Positions 53,132 to 61,849 of a DNA stretch of 64,000 nucleotides are shown here, one piece after another. The notes under the pieces were generated by a model that saw only the letters and a program-made list of their open reading frames with translations, made no database searches and was not told the origin of the DNA. Position numbers and translations under genes: made by a program. Source of the stretch: Streptomyces sp. NBRC 110028 (GTDB taxonomy: Bacteria > Actinomycetota > Actinomycetes > Streptomycetales > Streptomycetaceae); the NCBI RefSeq assembly GCF_001417735.1, contig NZ_BBUZ01000022.1:558001-622000 (forward strand), written 5' to 3'. How positions within the stretch are numbered: position 1 is the first letter of the stretch; each line of letters opens with the position of its first letter.

Positions 53132-53189
53132 ACCTGTGTTCCTTCAGTCGGGGTGGCGGGATTTGAACCCACGACCTCTTCGTCCCGAA
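53127..53189. repeat. Right attachment site, within tRNA-Pro
   Basis: This is the counterpart of 34533-34595 with 61 of 63 matches. It covers the 3' half of tRNA-Pro(CGG) up to the anticodon stem and a short downstream stretch. Confidence 0.85.
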
Positions 53190-53221
53190 CGAAGCGCGCT
53201 GCCAAGCTGCGCTACACCCCG
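53148..53221 (-). tRNA. tRNA-Pro(CGG)
   Basis: The acceptor stem CGGGGTG/CACCCCG is perfect with discriminator A. The anticodon arm CTTCG-TTCGGGA-CGAAG carries CGG, and the T-arm contains TTCAAAT. CCA is not encoded. It is the target of the 18.5-kb island on its left and remains intact. Confidence 0.95.
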
Positions 53222-53306
53222 AAGCAACGAGCTCTACTTTAGCGGACCGGTGGCCAGACACGAAATCCGGTTCCCGTGGTCTCGCAGGTCGGGGCGGGGG
53301 AGAGGG

Positions 53307-54236
53307 TCAGGGGGCCTGGGGGGTGAGGGTGAGGAGGGTGGCTTCCGGGGGGCAGGCGAAGCGGATGGGGGTGTAGCGGTTGGTGCCGCAGCCTGCGGAG
53401 ACGTGGAGGTAGGAGGTGTGACCCCCGGCCTCGTGGGTGGAGAGGCCCTTGACGCGGCGGGTGTCCAGGTCGCAGTTGGTGACCAGGGCGCCGTAGAAGG
53501 GGATGCACAGCTGGCCGCCGTGGGTGTGGCCCGCGAGGATCAGGGGGTACTGCTCGGCGGTGAAGGCGTCGAGGACGCGGAGGTACGGGGCGTGGACCAC
53601 CGCGAGGGAGAGGTCCGCACCGGTCTCGGGACCGCCGGCGACCTCGGCGTAGCGGTCGCGCTTGATGTGCGGGTCGTCGAGGCCGGTGAGGGCGATCTCC
53701 ATGTCGTCCAGCTTGAGCCGGCCGCGGGTGTTCGACAGGCCGACCCAGCCCGCCCCGTCGAAGGCGTCGCGCAGCTCCGTCCACGGGTTGTGGACGACGC
53801 CGACGGCCGGGGGGTTGCCGTTGAGGCCGTGGCGGCCGTTGGCCTTTTCCATCAGGTAGCGGGCGGGGTTGCGCAGCTTCGGTCCGTAGTAGTCGTTGGA
53901 GCCGAAGACGTACGCGCCGGGGAACTCCATCAGCGGGCCGAGCGCGTCCAGGACCTCGGGGACGCCTTCGGGGTCGGAGAGGTTGTCGCCGGTGTTCACG
54001 ACGAAGTCGGGCCGCAGACCGGCGAGCGACTGGAGCCAGCGCTGCTTCTTGCGCTGCCCGCTCACCATGTGGATGTCGGAGACCTGCAGGACGCGCAGCG
54101 GCCGCATGCCGCGCGGCAGCACGGGCACGGTGACCCGGCGGAGCCTGAAGGACCGCACTTCGAAGCCGACGGCGTAGGCGAGACCGGCTGCGCCGACCGC
54201 CGTGATTCCCAGGGGTACTCCGTATCGCGCGCGCAT
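53307..54236 (-). CDS. Calcineurin-like metallophosphoesterase, membrane-anchored
   Basis: This 309-residue protein starts at ATG 54236 (MRARYGVPLGITAVGAAGLA) with GGAG 3 nt upstream; ATG at 54245 is the alternative. One N-terminal hydrophobic segment is followed by the phosphoesterase motifs QVSDIHM, VNTGDNLSD, GSNDYYG (in place of GNHD), and AGHTHGGQ, which bind two metals. The GNHD to GSND change removes the usual His. The substrate is unknown. Confidence 0.88.
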   Translation of the reverse strand: MRARYGVPLGITAVGAAGLAYAVGFEVRSFRLRRVTVPVLPRGMRPLRVLQVSDIHMVSGQRKKQRWLQSLAGLRPDFVVNTGDNLSDPEGVPEVLDALGPLMEFPGAYVFGSNDYYGPKLRNPARYLMEKANGRHGLNGNPPAVGVVHNPWTELRDAFDGAGWVGLSNTRGRLKLDDMEIALTGLDDPHIKRDRYAEVAGGPETGADLSLAVVHAPYLRVLDAFTAEQYPLILAGHTHGGQLCIPFYGALVTNCDLDTRRVKGLSTHEAGGHTSYLHVSAGCGTNRYTPIRFACPPEATLLTLTPQAP

Positions 54237-54313
54237 GTTCTCCATGGTCGCAGAACGCCGCGGGGGGAGAAATCTTCGGGTGATTCCCGGCCAGTGCTGG
54301 CAGACTCGACACC

Positions 54314-54784
54314 ATGACCACCACGCTCAAGTCCAGGCTGCAGGACGATCTCACCGCAGCGATCAAGGCGCGCGATGAGCTGCGCTCCTCCACGCTCCGG
54401 CTCACCATCACCGCGATCTCGAAGGAAGAGGTCTCGGGGGAGAGCGCCCGGGAGCTGTCCGACGCCGAGGTGGAGACGATCATCGCGCGCGAGGCGAAGA
54501 AGCGCCGCGAGGCGGCCGAGGCGTTCGACAAGGGCGGCCGGGCGGCGCAGGCCGAGCGGGAGCGGGCCGAGGGCGAGGTGCTGGCCGGGTATCTGCCGCA
54601 GCCGCTGACGGACGACGAGCTGGAGGCGCTGGTCGCGGAGGCGGTGCGGGAGGCCGCCGCGGGCGGCGTCGAGGGGCCGCGGGCGATGGGTGCGGTGATG
54701 AAGATCGTGAACCCGAAGATCGCGGGCCGGGCCGAGGGGGGCCGGGTCGCCGCCGCGGTGAAGCGGCGGCTCGCGGGCGGGTGA
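54314..54784 (+). CDS. GatB/YqeY domain protein
   Basis: This 156-residue protein starts at ATG 54314 (MTTTLKSRLQDDLTAAIKARDE). It has the YqeY helical bundle, with STLRLTITAISKEEV, AREAKKRREAAEAFDKGGR and a C-terminal MGAVMKIVNPKIAGRAEGGRVAAAVK. The domain resembles the tRNA-binding tail of GatB, but the stand-alone protein's role is unclear. It is divergent from the phosphoesterase gene. Confidence 0.88.
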   Translation: MTTTLKSRLQDDLTAAIKARDELRSSTLRLTITAISKEEVSGESARELSDAEVETIIAREAKKRREAAEAFDKGGRAAQAERERAEGEVLAGYLPQPLTDDELEALVAEAVREAAAGGVEGPRAMGAVMKIVNPKIAGRAEGGRVAAAVKRRLAGG

Positions 54785-54820
54785 GGGACCGCATCGGGGG
54801 CAGGGGCCCACAGGTGTGAG

Positions 54821-54854
54821 AAAGGGGCCCGGACGGCGTCGTCCGGGCCCCTTT
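54821..54854. terminator. Bidirectional terminator
   Basis: AAAGGGGCCCGGAC (54821-54834) and GTCCGGGCCCCTTT (54841-54854) form a 14-bp stem between the convergent yqeY and PBP genes, with T-runs on both strands. Confidence 0.85.
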
Positions 54855-54879
54855 CGCGATCAATCGGCAGTGGGTGCCG

Positions 54880-57120
54880 CTACCGCGGCCACTTGAAGCC
54901 GCCGTTCCCATGGCCGCCGTTCCCGTTGCCGCCGATCACGCCCGGCGGGAGGGAGATGTCCGGCCAGGGGTCGTTGTTCCGGCCGCCGCCGTTCCCGGGC
55001 TTGTCGCCGCCCGGCTTCTTGGGTGCGGGCCTCTTGGGCGCGGGCTTGTGTGCGCTGGGGTCCTTGATCGGCACGGTGACGAAGTTCGGCGCGGGCTTGC
55101 CGTCCAGCGCGCCGCTCATCGCGTCCTTCCAGATGGGGCCGGGGGTGTCCGCGCCGTAGACCTTGTCGTGGGGGACACCGCCGATGGTGATGTTCTCCAT
55201 CTTGAGGTCGCTGGCGCCGGGGCCGCCGCCGACCCACACCGCGCCCGCGAGGTTCGGGGTGTAGCCGACGAACCAGGCGGCCCGGCGCTCATCCGTCGTA
55301 CCCGTCTTACCGGCGCTCGCCCGGCTCCGCAGACCCGCCTGCTTGCCGGTGCCGTCCTCGACCACACCGCGCAGCAGGGTGTTGATCGTGTCCGCGGTCT
55401 TCTCGGACATCGCGCGCGAGCACTTCGACTGCGGCACCTTCAGCTCCTTGCCGCCGGGGCCGGTGATCGAGTCGATGAAGACCGGGGAGCAGTAGACGCC
55501 GCGGTTGGCGAAGGTCGCGTACGCGTTGGCCATGGTCAGCGGCGAGAAGCCCTCGGTGCCGAGGGTGACGGAGGGCACCTGGTGGTGCTCCTTGCCGTCG
55601 GCCCGCTCCACGCCCATCTTGTCGGCCAGCTCGGTCACCGGGCAGACGCCGATGTCGCTGATCAGCTGGACGAAGTAGGTGTTGACCGACTTCGCGGTCG
55701 CCTCCTTCATCCCGTACGGGCCGACCTCCGACTCGTTCTCGTTCGAGACGGTCGAGCCCTCGCTGTTGCTCCAGGTGCCGTTGCAGGTGCTGACCGGGCT
55801 CGGGTACTTCATCTTGTACGGCGAGGAGTAGCGCTTGTACGGCTGCGTGCCCCGCTCGAGGGCGGCCGCGGCGGTGATCGGCTTGAACGTGGACCCCACC
55901 TGGAAGCCGTAGTTCGAGCCGCCCATGGAGTGGTCCGCGGAGAGGTTGATCTGGGTCTGGTCCTTGCCGAAGCCGTACGGCTTGGACTGGCCCATGCCCA
56001 GGACCTTGCCGGTGCCCGGCTCGACGAGCGAGACCGCGGTGGCGGCCTTGTCCGACTGGTACACATGCGACTTGATCGACTTCTGGACCGCTTCCTGCGC
56101 CTGCGGGTCCAGTGTCGTGCGGATCGTCAGGCCGCCCTGGTTCCAGCGCTTGGCGCGCGCCTCAGCGGTCTTGCCGAAGACCGGGTCGTTCAGGAAGATC
56201 TGGCGCACGTAGTCGCAGTAGAAGCCCGCGCCCTTGACGGCCGTGATGCAGCCGCTGCGCGGCATGCTGACATCGAGGCCGAGCGGCTTCTTCTTGGCGG
56301 CGGCGGCCTGGGCGGGGGTGATGTCCTTCACCTCGGCCATGCGCTGCAGCACGGTGTCGCGGCGGGCCTTCGCGGTCTCCGGGCTGGTGACCGGGTCGTA
56401 GCGGCTCGGCGACTGGACGAGACCGGCCAGCAGCGCGGCCTGCTCCAGCTTCAGGTCCTTGGCGGGCCTGCTGAAGTAGCGCTGGGAGGCGGCCTCGATG
56501 CCGTAGGCCTGCTGCCCGAAGTACGTGATGTTGAGGTAGTTCTCGAGGATCCGGCGCTTGCCCAGTTCCTTCTCGACCTGGATCGCGTACTTCAGTTCCT
56601 TGATCTTGCGGCCTATGGACTGCTGGGTGGCCTCGGCGAACTTCTCCTTGCTGTCGCCCGCCTCCTCGACGAAGACGTTCTTCACGTACTGCTGGGTGAG
56701 GGTGGAGGCACCCTGCGAGACGCCGCCGCTCTGCGCGTTCCGGTTGGCGGCGCGCAGCACGCCCTTGAGGTCGACCGCTCCGTGCTGGTAGAAGCGCGCG
56801 TCCTCGATCGCGACGATCGCCTTGCGCATGTACGGGGAGACGTCACCCAGCTTCACGATGGTGCGGTCGCGCGAGTAGACCTTCGCGATCTCGCCGCCCT
56901 TCGCGTCCAGGATCGTGGTCCGCTGGCTGAGCGGAGGCGTCTTGAGATTGGCCGGAATATCGTCGAATTCCTGGACCGTTTCCTTGGCGGTGAGGCCGAA
57001 CGCCCCGACGGCGGGAAGCGCGAGCCCGGCCATCACGGCGCCGGCCAGCGCGCTGACGCCGAGGAACTTGGCGGCCTGTTGAGCGGTGGACAGCCCTCCG
57101 CCCGAGCGCGTGTAACCCAT
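54880..57120 (-). CDS. Class A penicillin-binding protein
   Basis: This 746-residue bifunctional enzyme polymerises and crosslinks peptidoglycan. ATG at 57120 gives a short cytoplasmic tail and a membrane helix (FLGVSALAGAVMAGLALPAV). The glycosyltransferase motifs are EDARFYQHGAVD and GASTLTQQYVKN. The transpeptidase has SxxK in GSTFKPIT, SxN in KSVNTYF and KTGT in SAGKTGTTDE. A Pro/Lys-rich and Gly/Asn-rich tail ends it. It lies divergent to wblA, as in Streptomyces chromosomes. Confidence 0.95.
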   Translation of the reverse strand: MGYTRSGGGLSTAQQAAKFLGVSALAGAVMAGLALPAVGAFGLTAKETVQEFDDIPANLKTPPLSQRTTILDAKGGEIAKVYSRDRTIVKLGDVSPYMRKAIVAIEDARFYQHGAVDLKGVLRAANRNAQSGGVSQGASTLTQQYVKNVFVEEAGDSKEKFAEATQQSIGRKIKELKYAIQVEKELGKRRILENYLNITYFGQQAYGIEAASQRYFSRPAKDLKLEQAALLAGLVQSPSRYDPVTSPETAKARRDTVLQRMAEVKDITPAQAAAAKKKPLGLDVSMPRSGCITAVKGAGFYCDYVRQIFLNDPVFGKTAEARAKRWNQGGLTIRTTLDPQAQEAVQKSIKSHVYQSDKAATAVSLVEPGTGKVLGMGQSKPYGFGKDQTQINLSADHSMGGSNYGFQVGSTFKPITAAAALERGTQPYKRYSSPYKMKYPSPVSTCNGTWSNSEGSTVSNENESEVGPYGMKEATAKSVNTYFVQLISDIGVCPVTELADKMGVERADGKEHHQVPSVTLGTEGFSPLTMANAYATFANRGVYCSPVFIDSITGPGGKELKVPQSKCSRAMSEKTADTINTLLRGVVEDGTGKQAGLRSRASAGKTGTTDERRAAWFVGYTPNLAGAVWVGGGPGASDLKMENITIGGVPHDKVYGADTPGPIWKDAMSGALDGKPAPNFVTVPIKDPSAHKPAPKRPAPKKPGGDKPGNGGGRNNDPWPDISLPPGVIGGNGNGGHGNGGFKWPR

Positions 57121-57516
57121 AAGGGGCAGCCTACGTGGCGAATCGCCGGACAGGTGACGGCGTGTTCGCATACGCTGTTTCACGCCAGCCACGTATGTGC
57201 TGCCGCGCCACATCGCACGACATCCCCCTCCTCACTCGAGTGAGCGAGGAGACGTGCCCGGATTGTGGTCCCGTGTCCTGAGCTGACCGATGTTCGTCGA
57301 CTGAACTGCCCTGGTTTGCACCAGTAATCGCAAATGTCGTCAGCTCACTCCGTTGGGTGATCTGCCGCGTACCCATAGTCCGTTCGGGCCATCCAAGATT
57401 GGGCCTGCAGGGGGTGTTGCGCCCTGCTCGCCTTCCGTAACGTCCTCAACTGGCGACGGTGAGTATGCCGTTTGTCGCCGTGGGGGAGCTCCGATTCGGG
57501 AGAGGACGGCGCCAGC
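57121..57516. promoter_or_regulatory. Divergent PBP / wblA regulatory region
   Basis: About 400 bp separate the two divergent genes. An inverted repeat GGCGAC...GTCGCC spans about 57453-57480 upstream of wblA. wblA is a developmental gene and this region should hold its control sites, but none is identified with certainty. Confidence 0.5.
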
Positions 57517-57852
57517 ATGGGCTGGGTAACCGACTGGAGTGCGCAGGCCGCCTGCCGCACTACTGATCCAGATGAACTGTTCGTCCAGGGCGCGGCACAG
57601 AACAGGGCCAAAGCGGTCTGCACCGGATGCCCGGTGCGCACCGAATGCCTTGCGGATGCCTTGGACAACCGTGTCGAGTTCGGTGTGTGGGGAGGGATGA
57701 CCGAGCGTGAGCGGCGGGCACTGCTACGCCGCCGCCCGACGGTGACCTCCTGGCGAAGGCTGTTGGAGACCGCACGCACCGAGTACGAGCGCAGCGCGGG
57801 CATTCTGCCCTTCGACGACGAAGAGTACGAGCGCTTCGCTGCCGTCGGATAG
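57517..57852 (+). CDS. wblA: WhiB-like iron-sulfur transcription factor WblA
   Basis: This 111-residue protein starts at ATG 57517 (MGWVTDWSAQAACRTTDPDELF). It has the four Wbl cysteines (AACRT, AVCTGC and RTEC) for a 4Fe-4S cluster, followed by the conserved GVWGGMTERERRALLRRR turn. Length and neighbours (PBP on one side, ArsA-like ATPases on the other) match wblA, a global regulator of sporulation and antibiotic production in Streptomyces. The upstream ATG at 57472 gives a longer form lacking conservation. Confidence 0.92.
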   Translation: MGWVTDWSAQAACRTTDPDELFVQGAAQNRAKAVCTGCPVRTECLADALDNRVEFGVWGGMTERERRALLRRRPTVTSWRRLLETARTEYERSAGILPFDDEEYERFAAVG

Positions 57853-58439
57853 CGGTCGGCCGCCAGGCCGGCACGTGACGACGGCGTCGCATCGCATCAC
57901 AACTTCATCTCACCCACCCCTCGTCACGGGCTTGTTCTCTCATCTACGACGGGACGAGGAAGGGTGTACGACACGAGTACGGCCGCGACAGTGGTCGCGG
58001 CCGGTCGTGGCCGGGCTAGGTGGTTCACGGGTGGGGGCCCGCGGACCTTGGGGCAGCCCGCCACGATTTATGGACGGCGTGCCTTCTTGGGCGGCGACGT
58101 GCCTTTACGGCGGCGACGTGCAGGGACGGATGGGCAGAGCGCGACGGTGCGGACGATTGGGGATCCGCGGCGGGCGCTGTGACCGTTCCCGGCCGTGCGC
58201 GCCGTGCCGGACGTGTCCGCGCAGCCGGACGTACCCGCGCATGGGTACGCCATGGTTTTGGGCAGGCGCGCCATGCCGCACCCGTGCCATGGGGGCACGG
58301 CACCATGGGTATGCCCGCCATGGGCACGTGGGTAGGCGTGAGCCTGCCCTGACGGCCTTCGTTTCGTGTCGGCCGTCATTCACCGCGAGTCGCAGGCCGC
58401 AGGTCGCGGGTCATGGGCCCGCCACGCCGCGGCCGGGCG
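57853..58439. other. Intergenic region with CATGGG-type palindromes, hairpin at 58350-58378
   Basis: About 590 bp separate convergent wblA and the ArsA-like gene. Between 58230 and 58330 repeated GCCATGG, CCCATGGG and GTGCCATGGGGGCAC palindromic pieces cluster. A stem TGACGGCC / GGCCGTCA at 58350-58378 may terminate the ATPase transcript. No gene is supported. Confidence 0.5.
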
Positions 58440-59783
58440 TCAGCCTGCCGTGCGCTCGGACTGGTCCGTCGGGGCCGCCGCGAGGCGATCGCCGATCGCT
58501 CGCAGCCCTGCCAGGTCGTGTACGTCTCCGGGGAGCGCGGCCACCTGGGCCACTGGAACTTCGGGGTGCAACGCCGTGAAGCGGTCGTGTGTGCGCTGCT
58601 CGCGTCCGAGCACCTGCATACGCTCCGCATGCAGCCGGAGCAGTCCCGCGGCAAGCCGCTCCGCCGACGTGGGGGAGACGCCGGGATCGGCTACCGAGGA
58701 GTTGTCCGCCGCTGAGGCGTTCCGGGCTTGAGCATTCCCTGAGTGGGGATCGACAAATCCGTCGGCACCAAGATTTTCCGTGCCCTCACCGTGGTTGGCC
58801 GGAACGCTACCCTCCCCCGGCGGATCCGCAGCGCCGACGCTCTTCAGGGACAGCGTCTCCGCCGCAGCCAGGGCCCGTTCCGCCGACAGTTGTTCGGCGC
58901 CGCTGCCGTGCACCCGGTTCAGTACGAGACCGGCCAACGGCATCTGATCCGCCGCCAGCCGCTCGACGAAGTAGGCGGCCTCGCGCAGGGCGTCCCGCTC
59001 CGGGGCGGCCACCACCAGGAAGGCCGTACCGGGCGCCTGCAGCAGCCGGTAGGTGGCCTCGGCGCGGGTGCGGAACCCGCCGAACATGGTGTCCATCGCA
59101 GCCGCGAACGTTTGCACATCGCGCATCAGCTGTCCGCCGAGGACCTTGCTGACCGTGCCCGTCATCATCGAGACGCCCACGTTCAGGAATTTCATCCCGG
59201 CCCGGCCGCCGACCTTCGCCGGCGCCATGAGCACCCGGATGAACTTCCCGTCCAGGAACGAGCCGAGTCGCTTCGGGGCGTCCAGGAAGTCCAGCGCCGA
59301 CCGGCTCGGCGGCGTATCGACGATGATCAGGTCCCATTCGTCGCGGGCCCGCAGCTGGCCGAGCTTCTCCATGGCCATGTACTCCTGCGTGCCCGCGAAG
59401 CCGGCCGAAAGCGATTGGTAGAAGGGGTTCGCCAGGATCGCGCGGGCGCGCTCGGGGTCGGCGTGGGCCTCGACGAACTCGTCGAAGGTCCGCTTCATGT
59501 CCAGCATCATGGCGTGCAGTTCGCCGCCCGCCTCGTCCCCGACGCCCGCCACCCGCCGCGGTACGTTGTCGAGCGCGTCGATGCCCATGGACTGCGCGAG
59601 CCTGCGGGCCGGGTCGATCGTGAGGACGACGACCTTACGGCCGCGCTCGGCGGCCCGTACGCCGAGGGCGGCGGCCGTGGTGGTCTTGCCCACGCCGCCG
59701 GAGCCGCAGCACACCACGATGCGGGTCTGCGGATCGTCCAGCAGCGCGTCGGTATCCAGCCGGGGTGCCACGTCCATGCTCAT
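58440..59783 (-). CDS. ArsA/GET3-like ATPase (first of pair)
   Basis: This 447-residue P-loop ATPase starts at ATG 59783 with AGGAGG 4 nt upstream. The deviant Walker A is CCGSGGVGKTTTAAAL near residue 25, switch regions are LTIDPARRLAQSMG and IVDTPPSRSALDFLDAP. Middle residues about 330 to 370 form a low-complexity Asn/Asp/Ser-rich insert. Similar proteins form the pair next to wblA in Streptomyces. Whether it handles ions, proteins or another cargo is not known. Confidence 0.88.
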   Translation of the reverse strand: MSMDVAPRLDTDALLDDPQTRIVVCCGSGGVGKTTTAAALGVRAAERGRKVVVLTIDPARRLAQSMGIDALDNVPRRVAGVGDEAGGELHAMMLDMKRTFDEFVEAHADPERARAILANPFYQSLSAGFAGTQEYMAMEKLGQLRARDEWDLIIVDTPPSRSALDFLDAPKRLGSFLDGKFIRVLMAPAKVGGRAGMKFLNVGVSMMTGTVSKVLGGQLMRDVQTFAAAMDTMFGGFRTRAEATYRLLQAPGTAFLVVAAPERDALREAAYFVERLAADQMPLAGLVLNRVHGSGAEQLSAERALAAAETLSLKSVGAADPPGEGSVPANHGEGTENLGADGFVDPHSGNAQARNASAADNSSVADPGVSPTSAERLAAGLLRLHAERMQVLGREQRTHDRFTALHPEVPVAQVAALPGDVHDLAGLRAIGDRLAAAPTDQSERTAG

Positions 59784-59922
59784 GCCGCCTCCTGCGTACG
59801 GCGTGTGCCGCTTGTGCCGCGTGTGCTGATCATGCTGCCCGCATGGGCCTCGGCGCCCGTACGGCCGGCACCGCTCGTACGGGCGGTACGGCACGGGTTC
59901 CGTGCCGTACCCGTCCCGCGGC

Positions 59923-60900
59923 TCACGACGGCCACTGCTTGCGCAGATCCGCCGCCAGCCGGTACAGCCCGGCCAGGTCGACGCCGTCCGTCAGCAGCTC
60001 CAGCTCGTGCAGCGGCAGGTCGAGACCGGACAGCTCGGACCGCTGCGCCCGCTCCAGGGCGACGCGCTCCGCGTGCTCGCGCGCCTGCTCCAGCAGCGGG
60101 TCGACCAGCCGCTCGGCGAGGCCGCCGCGCCGCGCGCCGCCCAGCCCGGCCTGTGACAGCGCCTTGGCGACGGCCGCGCGACGGCCGTTGGCGGCGGCGT
60201 CGACGGCCTCGTGGTCGAGGATCGCCGGCCGCACCATGTTGACGATGACCGCGCCCGTCGGAAGGCCGTCCGAGCGCAGCTCCGCGATGCCGTCCGCGGT
60301 CTCCTGGACCGGCATCTCCTCCAGCAGCGTCACCAGGTGGACCGCCGTCTGGGGCGACTTCAGGACACGCATCACGGCCTGGGCCTGGTTGTGTATAGGG
60401 CCGGTCCGGGCCAGCCCCGCCACTTCGTGGTTGACGTTCAGGAAGCGGGTGATCCGGCCGGTCGGCGGCGCGTCCATGATTACGGAGTCGTAGACGAAAC
60501 GGCCGTCCTTGCCCTTGCGGCGCACCGCCTCGCACGCCTTGCCGGTCAGCAGGACGTCCCGCAGTCCCGGCGCGATCGTGGTCGCGAAGTCGATCGCGCC
60601 GAGCTTCTTCAGGGCACGCCCCGCCGAACCCAGCTTGTAGAACATGTGGAGGTAGTCCAGGAGTGCGAACTCCGGATCGATCGCGAGGGCGTGCACCTCC
60701 CCGCCGCCCGGCGCGGTCGCGATCTTGCGTTCCTCATAGGGCAACGGTTCCGTTTCGAAGAGCTGCGCGATGCCCTGGCGGCCTTCGACCTCGACCAGCA
60801 GCGTGCGCCTGCCTTCGGTCGCGAGGGCCAGCGCGAGTGCGGCGGCGACCGTGGTCTTGCCGGTTCCGCCCTTGCCACTGACGACATGGAGCCTGCTCAC
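59923..60900 (-). CDS. ArsA/GET3-like ATPase (second of pair)
   Basis: This 325-residue ATPase starts at GTG 60900 (MSRLHVVSGKGGTGKTTVAAAL). Walker A is GKGGTGKTT, followed by LLVEVEGRQGIAQLF and the switch-like VIMDAPPTGRITRFLNV. It lies about 140 bp upstream of the first ATPase gene in the same direction. The two probably form a heterodimer, as ArsA-type ATPases work as dimers; this is inference from pairing. Confidence 0.88.
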   Translation of the reverse strand: MSRLHVVSGKGGTGKTTVAAALALALATEGRRTLLVEVEGRQGIAQLFETEPLPYEERKIATAPGGGEVHALAIDPEFALLDYLHMFYKLGSAGRALKKLGAIDFATTIAPGLRDVLLTGKACEAVRRKGKDGRFVYDSVIMDAPPTGRITRFLNVNHEVAGLARTGPIHNQAQAVMRVLKSPQTAVHLVTLLEEMPVQETADGIAELRSDGLPTGAVIVNMVRPAILDHEAVDAAANGRRAAVAKALSQAGLGGARRGGLAERLVDPLLEQAREHAERVALERAQRSELSGLDLPLHELELLTDGVDLAGLYRLAADLRKQWPS

Positions 60901-60972
60901 ACTGGGGAGCCTAACCAGTCCCCCCACGGGCTACGCACCAGGCCCCGGGAGTGAGGCATTACAGTCGGCTGC

Positions 60973-61131
60973 ATGACGAAGTGGGAATACGCGACCGTGC
61001 CGCTGCTCGTACACGCCACGAAGCAGATTCTGGACACCTGGGGCGAGGACGGCTGGGAGCTGGTCCAGGTCGTTCCCGGGCCGAACAACCCCGAGCAGCT
61101 GGTGGCCTACCTGAAGCGGGAAAAGGCATGA
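60973..61131 (+). CDS. DUF4177 family small protein
   Basis: This 52-residue protein starts at ATG 60973 (MTKWEYATVPLLVHATKQIL) and overlaps ridA by 4 nt (ATGA). The motif GEDGWELVQVVPG is the DUF4177 hallmark. The protein is conserved upstream of RidA genes in Streptomyces, but its role is unknown. Confidence 0.88.
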   Translation: MTKWEYATVPLLVHATKQILDTWGEDGWELVQVVPGPNNPEQLVAYLKREKA

Positions 61132-61592
61132 CCGCGGTCGAGGAGAAGCTCGCCGGGCTCGGCCTGACGCTGCCTGAGGTCGCGGCGCCGCTCGCCAGTT
61201 ACGTCCCGGCGGTCCGCACCGGGTGTTACGTCTACACCGCGGGCCAGCTGCCGCTGGTCGACGGGAAGCTGGGCGTGACCGGCAAGGTCGGTGCGGAGGT
61301 GACGCCGGATGAGGCCAAGGAGCTGGCGCGCACCTGCGCGCTGAACGCGCTGGCCGCCGTGAAGTCGGTGGTCGGCGACCTCGACAAGGTCGTGCGCGTG
61401 GTGAAGGTCGTCGGCTTCGTCGCCTCGGCCGCGGACTTCACCGGGCAGCCGGGCGTCGTCAACGGCGCGAGCGAGCTGCTGGGCGAGGCGCTGGGCGACG
61501 CGGGCGTGCACGCGCGCAGCGCGGTCGGCGTGGCGGTGCTGCCGCTGGACGCGCCGGTCGAGGTGGAGATCCAGGTCGAGGTCGCGGACTAG
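61128..61592 (+). CDS. RidA family protein
   Basis: This 154-residue protein starts at ATG 61128 within the previous stop. It has the RidA layout: VYTAGQLPLVDGKLGVTGKVGAE, then NALAAVKSVVGDLDKVVRVVK and ARSAVGVAVLPLDAPVEVEIQVE. The Arg of the family (near AHARSA) is kept as R in ARSAVG. RidA proteins deaminate reactive enamine intermediates from PLP enzymes. It is coupled to DUF4177. Confidence 0.88.
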   Translation: MTAVEEKLAGLGLTLPEVAAPLASYVPAVRTGCYVYTAGQLPLVDGKLGVTGKVGAEVTPDEAKELARTCALNALAAVKSVVGDLDKVVRVVKVVGFVASAADFTGQPGVVNGASELLGEALGDAGVHARSAVGVAVLPLDAPVEVEIQVEVAD

Positions 61593-61699
61593 GGGGTGTC
61601 GTGCCGATCGTGCCGGGCTCCCGACGCCCGGCACGGCACCTCGCGGCCCCGCGCTCGTCGCACACAGCGCCGCTGCGCTCTCCTCACGCGGGTTGCGAG

Positions 61700-61730
61700 C
61701 TTCCCCCAGTTACCGCTGGGAGGTGCCCCC
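61700..61730. repeat. Streptomyces-type TTCCCCCAGTTACCGCTGGG interspersed repeat
   Basis: CCCAG-TTACCG-CTGGG forms a hairpin in a stretch reading TTCCCCCAGTTACCGCTGGG followed by AGGTGCCCC. I recall this palindromic repeat occurring many times between Streptomyces genes; the function is unknown. Confidence 0.5.
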
Positions 61731-61849
61731 TGCGCCAGACGCCGCTCGCTGATCCGGTCCGATCGACAAGACGCCCCTAGCCCGTCCGCGTGATTCGGCC
61801 CCGGCCGGGGCCCCTCGAACATCCGCCCGCGAACGCATAGCATCCGGCC

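Noticed and set aside
53136..54317. A 393-codon forward frame opposite the metallophosphoesterase
   Set aside because: It is Gly/Val/Ala-rich antisense noise, and the phosphoesterase motifs fix the coding strand.
54874..57243. A 789-codon forward frame opposite the PBP gene
   Set aside because: The PBP catalytic motifs are on the minus strand; the forward product has no recognisable domain.
57875..58579. Forward frames of 72 to 234 codons after wblA
   Set aside because: They are Arg/Gly-rich, overlap palindromic intergenic sequence and the ATPase 3' end, and show no domain.
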